Shown piece after piece: positions 19,345 through 28,796 of a stretch of 64,000 bases of DNA; positions within the stretch are counted from its first letter, which is position 1; each line of letters begins with the position of its first letter. Below the pieces are notes generated by a model. It was given only the letters and a program-made list of their open reading frames with translations, ran no database searches and was not told where the DNA came from. The position numbers were made by a program, and so were the translations under genes. The stretch comes from Lacinutrix himadriensis (GTDB lineage: Bacteria > Bacteroidota > Bacteroidia > Flavobacteriales > Flavobacteriaceae): NCBI RefSeq assembly GCF_001418105.1, contig NZ_LIQI01000018.1, forward strand, positions 26,128-90,127, in the 5' to 3' direction.

Positions 19345-19490
19345 TAAAAAAGCCCACATCAATTTATGGTTTTGTATAAACTCCTTAAAAACAAGTTTAG
19401 GGCTAACAAGCTGATCAAGTATCTACTCGAGGTAGCTCGCTTTTACAGCTTCAACTCACCCTTTTTAAAGAATTAACGTTGAGTTTATCA
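19345..19490 (-). ncRNA. ssrS: Probable 6S RNA (6S-Flavo type)
   Basis: The 220-base gap between zapA and rny is G/C-richer than other gaps and has nested pairings: AACTCA (19453-19458) with TGAGTT (19480-19485), AAGCTG (19408-19413) with CAGCTT (19446-19451), and, on the minus strand, a final AGCCC...GGGCT pairing ending in six T (19345-19350). The position next to zapA matches 6S RNA in many bacteria, where the ncRNA binds sigma-70 RNA polymerase in stationary phase. Ends are approximate, and the fold was judged by eye only. Confidence 0.55.
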
Positions 19491-19540
19491 AAAAAAATAA
19501 TTAATGCAGGCAGTAACCTTTATTTTATTTAAAGAACGTA

Positions 19541-19834
19541 TTATAAATTTAAATGTTCCTGTAACAATTCGTTCAAAGCATTAAGCTTATCTTCTACATG
19601 TTCATTAACATTGTCTTTATCTATAGATTTTTGTTCTGTTTGCGATGCAAATTGTAAAGCACACATTGCTAATACATCTTGTTTATCCCTTACAGAATAA
19701 CTTTGCTCAAATTGGGTAATCATAGCTTCAATTTTCTTGGCTGCTTTTCGCAAACCTTCTTCCTGATTAGGGCTGATGGTTAACGGATATACTCTATTAG
19801 CTATAGATAGCTTGATTTTAAGCTGTTCTGCCAT
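19541..19834 (-). CDS. zapA: Cell division protein ZapA
   Basis: A 97-residue ZapA-family protein. It has the N-terminal small beta-alpha head (K-I-K-L-S-I-A-N-R-V-Y-P-L) followed by one long helix that forms the tetrameric coiled coil, with L-A-M-C-A-L-Q-F-A in the central helix. ZapA bundles FtsZ filaments at the division ring. It lies 14 bases downstream of a small coiled-coil gene, in the same direction. Confidence 0.9.
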   Translation of the reverse strand: MAEQLKIKLSIANRVYPLTISPNQEEGLRKAAKKIEAMITQFEQSYSVRDKQDVLAMCALQFASQTEQKSIDKDNVNEHVEDKLNALNELLQEHLNL

Positions 19835-19848
19835 TTAACTATGTATCA

Positions 19849-20139
19849 TTATTCAGAGAGTTGTGCAATACAATGATCTATCTCTCTAATTAATGCATTT
19901 ATTTTAAGCTTAGTTTCTCTTTTATTATTATCACTGCCAAGCAAAGAATTTGCCATTTTGAGTGCTTCATATTTTTCTTGCCAAACAACAATCTGCTGTT
20001 TTTCTTGTAGAAGCTCTCGATTAGATGCCTGTAAATCTTCCTCTAGTTTTATATTAGCTTGCTTTAAAACTTCTTGTTTATGCAATACTTTGCTAATTTT
20101 ATTTTCTAAAGCATCTACAATATCTTCAATATGACTCAT
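19849..20139 (-). CDS. Small coiled-coil protein upstream of zapA
   Basis: A 96-residue protein made almost entirely of predicted coiled coil (heptads of Leu/Ile/Val with many Glu, Lys and Gln), with no membrane segment or Cys. It precedes zapA by 14 bases and is presumably co-transcribed. In size and composition it resembles ZapB, the ZapA partner of gammaproteobacteria, but no homology is claimed. In Bacteroidota the gene is often left as hypothetical. A role in division-ring organisation is an inference from position and fold only. Confidence 0.8.
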   Translation of the reverse strand: MSHIEDIVDALENKISKVLHKQEVLKQANIKLEEDLQASNRELLQEKQQIVVWQEKYEALKMANSLLGSDNNKRETKLKINALIREIDHCIAQLSE

Positions 20140-20392
20140 TTACAAATTCAATACTTATCTCACAAAGTTAACATACCTAGCGCAAATTAGCAATTGTTTT
20201 TTTAATTAAATTAAAAAATAATGAAATACACTAAATATCAATACAATGGCGTTGTATTTGAGATAATCCTTGCTTTAAAAAATTCATTTGTATATCTTTA
20301 TAGAAAATTTTCTATAAATATTTTTATGATTATTTACTAACTTTTTGGTTAAGCTCACTTCGTTTTAATATTTTAGCTTTATAAATTAATAT

Positions 20393-22081
20393 ATGAGAAT
20401 TCTACTTATTTTATTTCTACTTTTCACTTCTTTAAGTAGTGCGCAAAGCATCTATCCTACAGATTATTTTAGATCTCCTTTGGATATTACTTTGGTTGCT
20501 GCCGGTACTTTTGGTGAACTAAGATCGAATCACTTTCACTCTGGAATGGATTTAAAAACGCAACAGCGTCAAGGTTTAAATGTATACGGTACCGCAGATG
20601 GCTATGTAAGCAGAATTAAAGTTTCTCATTTTGGTTACGGAAAAGCCTTATACATTACACATCCAAATGGATACACTACCGTTTATGGGCATTTACAGAG
20701 TTTTTCAAAAGAAATTGAAGCCTATGTGAAAAAGCATCAATATGAAGAAGAGTCTTTTGAAATTCAACTATTTCCAAATTCGGAAGAACTCCTAGTAGAA
20801 AAAGGACAGATTGTTGCTTACTCTGGCAATACAGGCGGTTCTGGCGGTCCACATTTACATTACGAAATTAGAGACAACGAAGAAAGACCTATAAATCCGT
20901 TACTTTTCGGATTAGATATCAAAGACAGCACCAAACCAATCATAACCGAAGTATACGCCTATCCAATCGGTCCCGATGCGCATATAAACAAATCTAAAAT
21001 AAAACAAAAACTTCGTTTAATAGATAATAAAGACGGCTCCTATTCTGTTGAAAATATAGAAGCTTATGGTAAAATAGGATTTGCTATTGCTACCATTGAC
21101 CGACAAGATCTAGCAGCAAACAAAAACGGTGTGTATAATATTCAAACAAGATATAATGGCGATTTATGTTTTGAATTAGATTTTAAGCGTTTTTCGTTTA
21201 GCGAAACCAAACATTTAAATCGGTTAATAGATTATGATCTTTATAAAACCAAGAAACAAAGACTTCAAAAGTTATTTATAGAAGCAAATAATCCGTTAAG
21301 CATCTACAATAATAATTCAAATGATGGCTATATAGAAGTTGAAGACAGTACTTCTTCTGTATATAAAGTACGTGTTTCCGATATTGAAAACAACGATGCT
21401 TGGCTTCAAATTAATATTAAAGGATTAAAATCTAATGACGTTTTACCTTTAGAAGACAATACTACTCCACATTATATCTATCAAAGTCAAGATGAAGTTT
21501 TAAGCGAAGGCCGTGTAAAAGTAAATATTTCGAGTAATACTTTTTATGATGACTTTTTTATAGAATTTAAAGTCGAAAAAGATACATTAACACTTCATAA
21601 GGACATCATTCCCGCAAGAAAATATTTTGATATTAGTTATGACTTAAATGGGTATAAAACCGAAGATGCTAGTAAAGTATATATTGCAAGATTGGTGGGT
21701 TGGAATGATTATCCGTTGTATTCGAATACAAAAAGAAAAGAAGGCATTTTAACTACGAGCACAAAAACTTTAGGTAAATATGCTTTAGCTACAGATACCA
21801 TTGCTCCTACTATAACACCAAAAAACTTTTCCAAAGGAAAATGGCTAAGCAAATACAGATTCCTGAAAATAAAAATCGAAGATAAAGGTTCCGGAATATC
21901 AAATTACCGAGCTACTTTAAATGGAAAATGGATTTTAACCGAGTACGATTATAAAACAAAAACGTTAACTTACGACTTTAATGATGCCGTTTCCACAGAA
22001 ACTAAAAATAATTTAAAGCTAATTGTTACAGATAATGTTGGAAATAATTCTACATTTGAAACTATGTTTTACCGAAAATAA
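20393..22081 (+). CDS. M23 family metallopeptidase
   Basis: A 562-residue exported protein with a cleavable signal (about residues 1-18, ending S-S-A-Q). The LytM/M23 domain is N-terminal (about 30-165). Zinc ligands are in H-F-H-S-G-M-D and H-L-H-Y-E-I-R. The 380-residue C-terminal part consists of beta-rich, Ig-like segments without a known catalytic motif. It probably cleaves peptidoglycan cross-bridges or acts as an activator of amidases. The next gene, a TonB-dependent receptor, starts 12 bases later, so the two are probably one transcript. Confidence 0.9.
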   Translation: MRILLILFLLFTSLSSAQSIYPTDYFRSPLDITLVAAGTFGELRSNHFHSGMDLKTQQRQGLNVYGTADGYVSRIKVSHFGYGKALYITHPNGYTTVYGHLQSFSKEIEAYVKKHQYEEESFEIQLFPNSEELLVEKGQIVAYSGNTGGSGGPHLHYEIRDNEERPINPLLFGLDIKDSTKPIITEVYAYPIGPDAHINKSKIKQKLRLIDNKDGSYSVENIEAYGKIGFAIATIDRQDLAANKNGVYNIQTRYNGDLCFELDFKRFSFSETKHLNRLIDYDLYKTKKQRLQKLFIEANNPLSIYNNNSNDGYIEVEDSTSSVYKVRVSDIENNDAWLQINIKGLKSNDVLPLEDNTTPHYIYQSQDEVLSEGRVKVNISSNTFYDDFFIEFKVEKDTLTLHKDIIPARKYFDISYDLNGYKTEDASKVYIARLVGWNDYPLYSNTKRKEGILTTSTKTLGKYALATDTIAPTITPKNFSKGKWLSKYRFLKIKIEDKGSGISNYRATLNGKWILTEYDYKTKTLTYDFNDAVSTETKNNLKLIVTDNVGNNSTFETMFYRK

Positions 22082-22093
22082 AAACGAACTATC

Positions 22094-24555
22094 TTGAATA
22101 CTAAATTTCAATTCCTAACTTCTCTCTTTATTCTTTTACCTTTTTTCGTGTTTGCACAAACAGGAACACTAAGAGGTGTCATTCTAGACGAATTCAATAA
22201 CCCTGTCGATAATGTAAATATTAGAGTTGATGATACAGGAACCACTACTAACGAAAATGGTTTTTTTATTTTAAAAATACCTGCTAACCAAGATATAACC
22301 GTAACCTTTACACATATTTCATTAAAAAAAACGGTTGCTACTTTTAACTTAAAAAATGGCGAAGAGCTAGAGTTTAATCCGGTAATGCAAACTAATGTAG
22401 AGCAAATTGCTACTGTTGTTATTTCTGGAAGAAAAAGAAAAGATGTAGAAGGTATTATTACTTTAAAACCTGCAACTATTAGAAAAATTCCTGGAGCAAA
22501 TGCCGGAGTAGAAAACTTATTAAAAACACTTCCTGGTGTAAATAGTAATAACGAGTTAAGTACACAATACTCGGTTCGCGGTGGTAATTATGATGAAAAC
22601 CTAGTATATGTAAATGGTATTGAAGTGTACAGACCATTTTTAATTCGTTCGGGACAACAAGAAGGTTTAAGTTTTGTAAATACTGATTTAGTACAGAATG
22701 TAGATTTTTCTGCTGGAGGATTTCAAGCAAAATATGGAGATAAACTTTCTTCTGTTTTAGATATTACCTATAGAAAACCAACCGAATTTGGTGTTGCTGC
22801 AGATTTAAGCTTACTTGGTGGAAGTATCGCTATTGAAGCGGTTAGTAATGATAACAAACTAACAGGAATTGTTGGTGTTCGTTATAGGGACAATAGTTTA
22901 TTAGTGAATGCAAAAGAAACAGAAACCAATTACGATCCTAAATTTTTAGACGTGCAGTCTTTTGTAACTTATAATTTTACAGATAAATTTAGCTTAAGCT
23001 TTTTAGGAAATGCTTCCATTAACAAATACAATTACGAGCCACAAACAAGACAAACTAATTTTGGAACACTTGCAGATCCTATTGCTTTACTTGTTTTTTA
23101 TGAAGGACAAGAAAAAGATGCATACCAAACACTTTTTGGAGCTTTACAAGGAACGTATAAAGTAAACGACGATTTAAATTTAAGCTTAGTAGCTTCCACA
23201 TACCACACTACAGAAGAAGAGTATTTTGATATTCTTGCGCAATACAGACTTGGAGAAGTAAACACCAATATTGGTGATGAAGATTTAGGAGAAGTAGAAT
23301 TTAGCGAAGGAATTGGCGGACAATTAAATCATGGTAGAAACGATTTAGATGCGCTTATTACTACGATAGAGCATAAAGGAGATTTCGAAATGAATGAAAA
23401 CAACTTCGAATGGTCTATAAAATACACTAACGAAGATATTAGAGATCGATTAGTAGAATGGGAAGTTATTGATTCGGCAGGATTTACTGTTAATCCGCCA
23501 AACCTAGATAATTTTGATAACCAACCTTACCAACCAAACGAAGGCCCAATTACGGCGTATCAAAATGTTAGAGCTACAAACAACACATCTATAGACAGAA
23601 TTCAAGCCTATTTACAATGGAGCAGACGATTTGATGTTGGCGATAGTAAAGTTTGGGTAAATGCAGGAGCAAGATGCATAATTGGAATGTACAAGGAGAT
23701 GGTATTGCAAGTTCTTCACAAACCGTATTTAGCCCTAGAGCACAAATTGCAATTAAACCAAACTGGAAAAAAGACATGCTGTTTCGATTTGGAACTGGTT
23801 TTTATTACCAACCTCCTTTTTACAGAGAATTACGTGATCAAAATGGAGAAGTACAACCAAATGTAAAAGCACAACAATCTATACATTTTGTTTTAGGAAA
23901 TGATTATAGTTTTAAAATGTGGAACAGACCATTTAAACTTACTAGTGAAGCGTATTACAAAAAGATAAACGATGTCAATCCCTATACCGTTGAAAACGTA
24001 AGAATACGTTACGCAGCAGATAACAATGCCGAAGCCTATGCCTACGGATTAGACTTAAGGTTAAACGGAGAGTTTGTTCCTGGAACAGAATCTTGGTTTA
24101 GTTTTGGTTATTTAAAAACCGAAGAAAATATTGATGGCCGTGGCTATATTGCAAGACCTACAGACCAACGTTTAAAATTTGCAGCATTGTTTCAAGATTA
24201 TGTACCAAACATGCCAAACTTAAAAATGTATTTAAACTTGGTGTATAACACCGGACTTCCTGGTGGATCTCCTAGTTATGCAGATCCTTATGTGTATCAA
24301 AATCGTTTACCAGATTATAAACGTGCAGATTTAGGAGTACAATATGTAATAGTAGACGACAAAAAGCAGTTTGATACTGGTTGGAAAAAACCATTTAAAG
24401 AACTTGCTCTAGGTGTTGAAATATTTAATATTTTCGATGTACAAAACTCTATTACAAACACTTGGGTTAGGGATGTATATAGCAAACGCCAATATGCAAT
24501 ACCAAATTACTTAACACCAAGAGTTTTTAATGTGAGATTAAATATGAAGTTTTAA
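22094..24555 (+). pseudogene. TonB-dependent receptor, frameshifted (possibly a sequencing error)
   Basis: Two overlapping frames together make one receptor of about 820 residues. The first (22094-23866) has a signal peptide (ending F-A-Q), a CarboxypepD_reg-like domain, the plug (Y-S-V-R-G-G-N-Y-D-E-N) and the first barrel strands. The homologous sequence then passes, near 23672-23676, to the frame that ends at 24555 with the barrel and a final M-K-F. Adding one base after position 23674 restores it (reading ...G-A-R-M-H-N-W...). Both halves are intact, so the lesion is recent or artificial. The start codon is TTG: an in-frame stop lies just upstream, and only this start gives the signal peptide. 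Confidence 0.85.
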
Positions 24556-24597
24556 AAAATTTAACATTTTTTTTTAATTCCGAATTAATAACAGTAG

Positions 24598-24605
24598 TAA
24601 TTTTG
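24598..24605 (+). promoter_or_regulatory. Candidate -7 box close to the start of the 124-residue gene
   Basis: TAATTTTG fits TAnnTTTG. It ends only 5 bases before the ATG at 24611, so transcription would begin at or just past that codon. No -33 TTG was seen at the right distance. Confidence 0.35.
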
Positions 24606-24610
24606 CTATC

Positions 24611-24985
24611 ATGAAACAAATGTTTAGAAATATAATGGCGTTAAGCCTGCTCCTTGCTTATAGTTTAAGCATGAGTATTTCTATGCAAAATTTTGTAATA
24701 GAGGTTGTTTCAGATAATAGTCAACAACATCAGCTTGCTCTTAATCATTCTGACGCTAAAACACCAGAGCTTTCTGTATTTCCAGATTTAGAACCTCTTG
24801 CTGATTTAGCAAATGGAACTGCTCCCGATTTTCAAACAGATAAACTTAAATCGCATCTTACGCTTTTTAAATACGCTGAAAATCAAACCATAACGAAAGA
24901 CAATCAATATATTTCCCATAGTATACACATCCATCCTGGTTTAACTATGGATGCACTACTCTACCCTTTCCACACCTTTTCATAG
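24611..24985 (+). CDS. Hypothetical exported protein, 124 residues
   Basis: A small protein with a hydrophobic N-terminus (about residues 7-25) that looks like a signal peptide or membrane anchor, followed by a polar region rich in His, Asp and Gln. I do not recognise a family. The start is uncertain: ATGs at 24611, 24620 and 24635 are all in frame, and a promoter-like box lies right before the first one. The N-terminal stretch fits any of them. It lies 55 bases after the TonB receptor. Confidence 0.6.
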   Translation: MKQMFRNIMALSLLLAYSLSMSISMQNFVIEVVSDNSQQHQLALNHSDAKTPELSVFPDLEPLADLANGTAPDFQTDKLKSHLTLFKYAENQTITKDNQYISHSIHIHPGLTMDALLYPFHTFS

Positions 24986-25106
24986 AAATTATTTTTTTAT
25001 TTACGCGAACAACTAATCGAACAAAACAGCATTAGTTGTCCCCTTATTATATCCTTGGTTTTTAGCCAAGACATTCACTATATACACAAAATAAAAAAAT
25101 AAAATT

Positions 25107-25607
25107 ATGGAATCAACAAGCACCATTATCGGAGTTATAATTACCCTTATAGTAATATTACCAATCCTATTTATACAAAGATCACAAACCAATAAAAAGA
25201 AAAAATCTAAAAAACGATTTATAGAAGAAGCTTTTAAAAATGATTTAAATGTTACAACTCCAGATTTTTGGGGAACCTACTACGCTATTGCTATAGACGA
25301 AAGCAAGAACAAATTAATATATTCTAAAATAATTGATGATGTGTATAATACCAAAATCATGGATTTAGATACTATACGTTCTTGTGAAATTGTTAGAACG
25401 AACAGAACCTTTAAAAGCAATAACGTTTTTAAAACGGAAACCGATAAAATAGACTTGGTTATTGGATTTAATTCTAACAAGGAAAAAGAAGTTTTAGAAT
25501 TTTACAACGTAGATGTAAACATTGAAATGACCAATGAAATTGCTCTATTAGAAAAATGGGAAACTAAAATTAAAAGCAGCGTTCACAAAAAAGGACAAGC
25601 TGCTTAA
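25107..25607 (+). CDS. Hypothetical single-pass membrane protein, 166 residues
   Basis: One N-terminal transmembrane segment (about residues 6-24), then a basic stretch (K-K-K-K-S-K-K-R) that should stay cytoplasmic, then a compact mixed alpha/beta domain with many Asp, Lys and Asn. The soluble part resembles a PH-like beta-sandwich only in strand spacing; no family is assigned. It has its own terminator. Function unknown. Confidence 0.75.
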   Translation: MESTSTIIGVIITLIVILPILFIQRSQTNKKKKSKKRFIEEAFKNDLNVTTPDFWGTYYAIAIDESKNKLIYSKIIDDVYNTKIMDLDTIRSCEIVRTNRTFKSNNVFKTETDKIDLVIGFNSNKEKEVLEFYNVDVNIEMTNEIALLEKWETKIKSSVHKKGQAA

Positions 25608-25629
25608 GTGTTGATTAATTGCAATAAAA

Positions 25630-25663
25630 AACCTTCAGAGAAATAATTTCTGAAGGTTTTTTT
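25630..25663 (+). terminator. Terminator after the 166-residue membrane protein gene
   Basis: Stem AACCTTCAGA (25630-25639) with TCTGAAGGTT (25649-25658), 9-base AT loop, then T-run to 25663. It lies 22 bases past the stop. The A-run on the left gives some activity in the other direction. Confidence 0.85.
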
Positions 25664-25745
25664 ATGTTTTATAATAGTTGCTTTCAACAATTTAATTAAA
25701 CTAAAAATAGGCAAAGTGCATTTTACTAAATACACCCTTTTTAAT

Positions 25746-26888
25746 TTAAACAAACTCCTTTAAAACGCCAACCGCATAATCAATCTCTTCTTTGGTGTTG
25801 TATTTACAGAAAGAAAAACGAATAGATGGCTTTTGCATATCTTCTTCATCTAAAATTTGCGCTAAAACGTGCGAACCTTTTCCACTTCCACTTTGGCAAG
25901 CAGATCCTTTAGAACAAGCAATTCCTTTTAAATCCATTTGAAACTGTAAAGTCAATGCTTTTTCCGGACTCATTGGTAAACACACATTAATTAAAGTATA
26001 GGTGCTTTTTACTTGGTCTTCACAATTTCCATTATATTTTACTTCAGGAATAGCCTTTTTAAGTACCACTTTAAAATAGTCTTTTAAACCCTGTACGTAA
26101 GCACGTTCTTCTTCTAGGTTTTGATATGCTAGTTTAAAAGCAGTTTCTAAACCTTTTATAGCGTGCACAGGTTCTGTTCCTGCTCTATGTCCGCGTTCTT
26201 GAGATCCTCCAAAAATAAGAGGCTTAAAATTACTGTTCTTACGTATGTAAGCAAAACCAATACCTTTTGGTCCGTGAAATTTATGTGCAGCAGCAGTCAT
26301 AAAATCTATAGGAGTCTCTTCTACATTCCATTCAAAATGACCAATAGATTGTACCGTATCACTATGAAAAAGCGCATTGTTTGCTTGGCATAAACTAGCC
26401 ACTTTATCTATATCTAGAATATTACCAATTTCATTATTAACATGCATTAAACTAACTAGTTTACGTTCATCGTTAGCAGATAATAGCCTTTTTAAATCTT
26501 CGTAATCTGGCGTACCACAATGTTGTAATTTGACATACTCAACGGTAACATTATATTCATTTCTTAATTCTTCCACAGTATGCAAAACGGCATGGTGCTC
26601 GATTGGCGAAGTAATAATAGTGGTTACATTACCATCTCTCACTGCACAACGTAAAATCATATTATCTGCTTCTGTACCTCCAGAAGTAAAAATAATTTCT
26701 TGTGGTAAAGCATGTAGTTGTTTTGCTATCGTTTTTCTTGCTGTTTCAATAATAGATTTAGATGCACGACCAAATGCGTGTGTTGATGATGGGTTACCAT
26801 AATGTACTGCAAGAACATCTTGCATATCTTTTATTACTTCATCTCGAACTTGAGTTGTTGCAGCACTATCAAAATAAACGGTTTTCAT
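25746..26888 (-). CDS. Cysteine desulfurase (NifS/IscS class)
   Basis: A 380-residue PLP enzyme that removes sulfur from cysteine for Fe-S clusters or tRNA thiolation. It starts Y-F-D-S-A-A-T-T. The PLP Lys is in A-A-A-H-K-F-H-G-P-K-G, and the persulfide Cys is in G-S-A-C-Q-S-G-S-G. The reading frame is open 33 codons further upstream, but only the ATG at 26888 gives the normal family N-terminus. The partner Fe-S scaffold genes are not nearby, so whether it is the housekeeping IscS cannot be decided. Confidence 0.93.
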   Translation of the reverse strand: MKTVYFDSAATTQVRDEVIKDMQDVLAVHYGNPSSTHAFGRASKSIIETARKTIAKQLHALPQEIIFTSGGTEADNMILRCAVRDGNVTTIITSPIEHHAVLHTVEELRNEYNVTVEYVKLQHCGTPDYEDLKRLLSANDERKLVSLMHVNNEIGNILDIDKVASLCQANNALFHSDTVQSIGHFEWNVEETPIDFMTAAAHKFHGPKGIGFAYIRKNSNFKPLIFGGSQERGHRAGTEPVHAIKGLETAFKLAYQNLEEERAYVQGLKDYFKVVLKKAIPEVKYNGNCEDQVKSTYTLINVCLPMSPEKALTLQFQMDLKGIACSKGSACQSGSGKGSHVLAQILDEEDMQKPSIRFSFCKYNTKEEIDYAVGVLKEFV

Positions 26889-26974
26889 AAATAGAAATTG
26901 ATTGTTAGAAGCAACAAAAATAGAGGAATTAAAATTATTAACAAGAAGCATCGTTATAAGTTTAACAATTCTAT

Positions 26975-26982
26975 TATTTTTG
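26975..26982 (+). promoter_or_regulatory. Candidate -7 box of the TSP3-repeat lipoprotein gene
   Basis: TATTTTTG matches TAnnTTTG, 18 bases before the ATG at 27001. It lies in the 112-base gap divergent from the cysteine desulfurase gene. No good -33 TTG was found. Confidence 0.4.
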
Positions 26983-27000
26983 TTCAAAAATTACATTGCT

Positions 27001-27960
27001 ATGAAAAAGTTACTTTTTGTTTTTTTATCTCTTTTTATACTTGTTTCCTGTGATGATGGAGATATTATTACGGAAGAATTAGATTTTGAAGATACTTTTG
27101 AAGCTTGCGGCGAATTGGTGTTTTATAAAATAAAAGAAGATCCAGCGGAATCGCTTTCACTAAGAATCACTTCTGTAACAAAAACATTAGATAGTTTAAT
27201 AGCTACAGATGATAATGGCGTATTATATCTTACAGAAGAAGCATATACCATTAACGGAACTTCAAACTTTTTTAACTATAGAAGATATAACGCTACACCA
27301 ACAGATTTCTTTTGTAACGATGTACCTCCTTCTAATATAACGATTACCAATGATGAAGAAAGTACCACTGGAACTGCAACCGTATATATTTCTGTAGTTG
27401 AAGATGATGATGATGGTATCCCTGCCGAAATGGAAGATATAAATAATGATGGAGACCTTACCAATGATGATACCGATGGAGATGGTATACCAAATTATTT
27501 AGATGAAGATGATGATGGCGATAATGTACTTACAAAGTATGAAATTGATACGGCGGATGCCGATGGAGATGATAACCCTTTAACAAACCCATTAAATACT
27601 GATGAAGCAGATGAAGTAGCCCTAGGTATTGACATCGTTCCAAATTATTTAGATCCAGATGATGATGGTGATGGCGTGCTTACTATAGACGAAGAAAACG
27701 ATAGTCAAGACGAAGATCCTTCCAACGATTTCACAAGTACCAACCCACTTATTACCGTTGCAGATTATTTAAATCCGGATGTAGCAAATACCGTTCCTGC
27801 AACAGCGCATAAAGATCATGCTATACAGCAAACTTTTAAGGTAACACTTGAAATTACTAGTCTAGAATTACCTTCAATCACTTATGATTATTTAGACTTT
27901 GGAACCCTTGAAGATGATAGCTTAATAGATGAGCGAACGGTAGAAATACCTTTTTTATAA
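27001..27960 (+). CDS. Lipoprotein with thrombospondin type 3-like Asp-rich repeats
   Basis: A 319-residue lipoprotein; the lipobox is V-S-C with Cys17, followed by Asp-Asp. The middle (about residues 135-260) carries Asp/Asn-rich, calcium-binding type repeats such as D-T-D-G-D-G-I-P-N-Y-L-D and D-D-D-G-D-G-V. The N- and C-terminal parts are beta-rich, and I do not recognise them. Surface exposure and calcium-dependent rigidity are inferences from the repeat. The frame is open to 26902, but that start would put 33 residues before the signal; the ATG at 27001 is chosen. Confidence 0.85.
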   Translation: MKKLLFVFLSLFILVSCDDGDIITEELDFEDTFEACGELVFYKIKEDPAESLSLRITSVTKTLDSLIATDDNGVLYLTEEAYTINGTSNFFNYRRYNATPTDFFCNDVPPSNITITNDEESTTGTATVYISVVEDDDDGIPAEMEDINNDGDLTNDDTDGDGIPNYLDEDDDGDNVLTKYEIDTADADGDDNPLTNPLNTDEADEVALGIDIVPNYLDPDDDGDGVLTIDEENDSQDEDPSNDFTSTNPLITVADYLNPDVANTVPATAHKDHAIQQTFKVTLEITSLELPSITYDYLDFGTLEDDSLIDERTVEIPFL

Positions 27961-27963
27961 TTT

Positions 27964-28509
27964 CTAATTTTGGTAGATGTAAACTTCTGTAGCACCTAAA
28001 CCATATTTTTGGTAATTGGCTTCATAATATTTCACATTATATCTACCAAAAAGATACCCCAGTTCCATTTTTAAAACACCCTCTCCTACACCATGGATAA
28101 ACACCATTTTTTGCATGCGTTTATGTATGGCAAACTCTAGCTGTCTTTTTGCTGTATCTAATTGTAAATTAAGCATTTCATGATTACTCATGCCTCTAGA
28201 AGAATTTGTTAAATGATGAATATGTAAGTCTACTTCAAAAGTAGGTTCATAGCGCTCTTTAGGCTTTTTGGTTACTTGCTTTCTTTTCTTAGATTCTTTT
28301 TCGGAAACTACATTTTGAAAAGAACTATTCTTAAAAACATTTTGATTTAAAGCATTCGTTTTTTCTTGCTTTATAAGTTCCTTGCTATTAAAATCTAACT
28401 CAAAACCATCTTCCGTTAAAATAGTAATAACGGCATTAGAAATACTAGTTATTTCACCAGATAAATCATCATCTAAAACAAAAACAAAATCACCAACTTT
28501 AAAACTCAT
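27964..28509 (-). CDS. Smr-domain protein (DUF2027-like N-terminus)
   Basis: A 182-residue protein with an N-terminal KOW/SH3-like beta barrel (F-K-V-G-D-F-V-F-V-L) and a C-terminal Smr domain. The latter shows D-L-H-I-H near its start and I-H-G-V-G-E-G-V-L, the glycine-rich Smr loop. Smr domains act as endonucleases on RNA or branched DNA; the usual H-G-x-G motif is present. The chosen ATG (28509) gives the standard N-terminus; an upstream in-frame start would add 17 basic residues. It overlaps the small membrane gene by 11 bases, so the two are co-transcribed. Confidence 0.85.
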   Translation of the reverse strand: MSFKVGDFVFVLDDDLSGEITSISNAVITILTEDGFELDFNSKELIKQEKTNALNQNVFKNSSFQNVVSEKESKKRKQVTKKPKERYEPTFEVDLHIHHLTNSSRGMSNHEMLNLQLDTAKRQLEFAIHKRMQKMVFIHGVGEGVLKMELGYLFGRYNVKYYEANYQKYGLGATEVYIYQN

Positions 28510-28687
28510 CCTTTTCTTCTTCTTTCTTATTCGGTATGGTGCTATACACCCTATATAAACCATACATTAGTACCACAATTCCTAGCACTAATACTCCTGT
28601 ATTTTGATTCGCTTCCGCCTGAGCGTAAACAGCTACAATACAGCCAATTAAAATCAATATATAACTCAAATATTTAGATAAAAACAT
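28499..28687 (-). CDS. Small two-helix membrane protein, 62 residues
   Basis: Two hydrophobic segments (about residues 5-21 and 30-46) and a charged C-terminal tail (K-K-E-E-E-K-D-E-F). It overlaps the start of the Smr gene by 11 bases and is presumably its upstream operon partner. No family is known to me. The overlap and clean hydrophobic pattern argue that it is a real gene. Confidence 0.7.
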   Translation of the reverse strand: MFLSKYLSYILILIGCIVAVYAQAEANQNTGVLVLGIVVLMYGLYRVYSTIPNKKEEEKDEF

Positions 28688-28796
28688 ATAATTATCGATG
28701 CATTAATACTTTTGGTCGAAAATAGCTAATAATAATCATAACTTAAATAAATTTTAATTAAATTATTACTTATTAACTCTAAATAAGGACTGTATT

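Noticed and set aside
26889..26987. N-terminal extension of the cysteine desulfurase
   Set aside because: Extra 33 residues precede the normal family start; the region is the divergent promoter gap.
26902..27000. N-terminal extension of the Asp-rich lipoprotein
   Set aside because: It would bury the lipoprotein signal; the promoter box lies within it.
28510..28563. N-terminal extension of the Smr protein
   Set aside because: The extra basic residues lie inside the upstream gene; the M-S-F-K-V-G-D start is typical.
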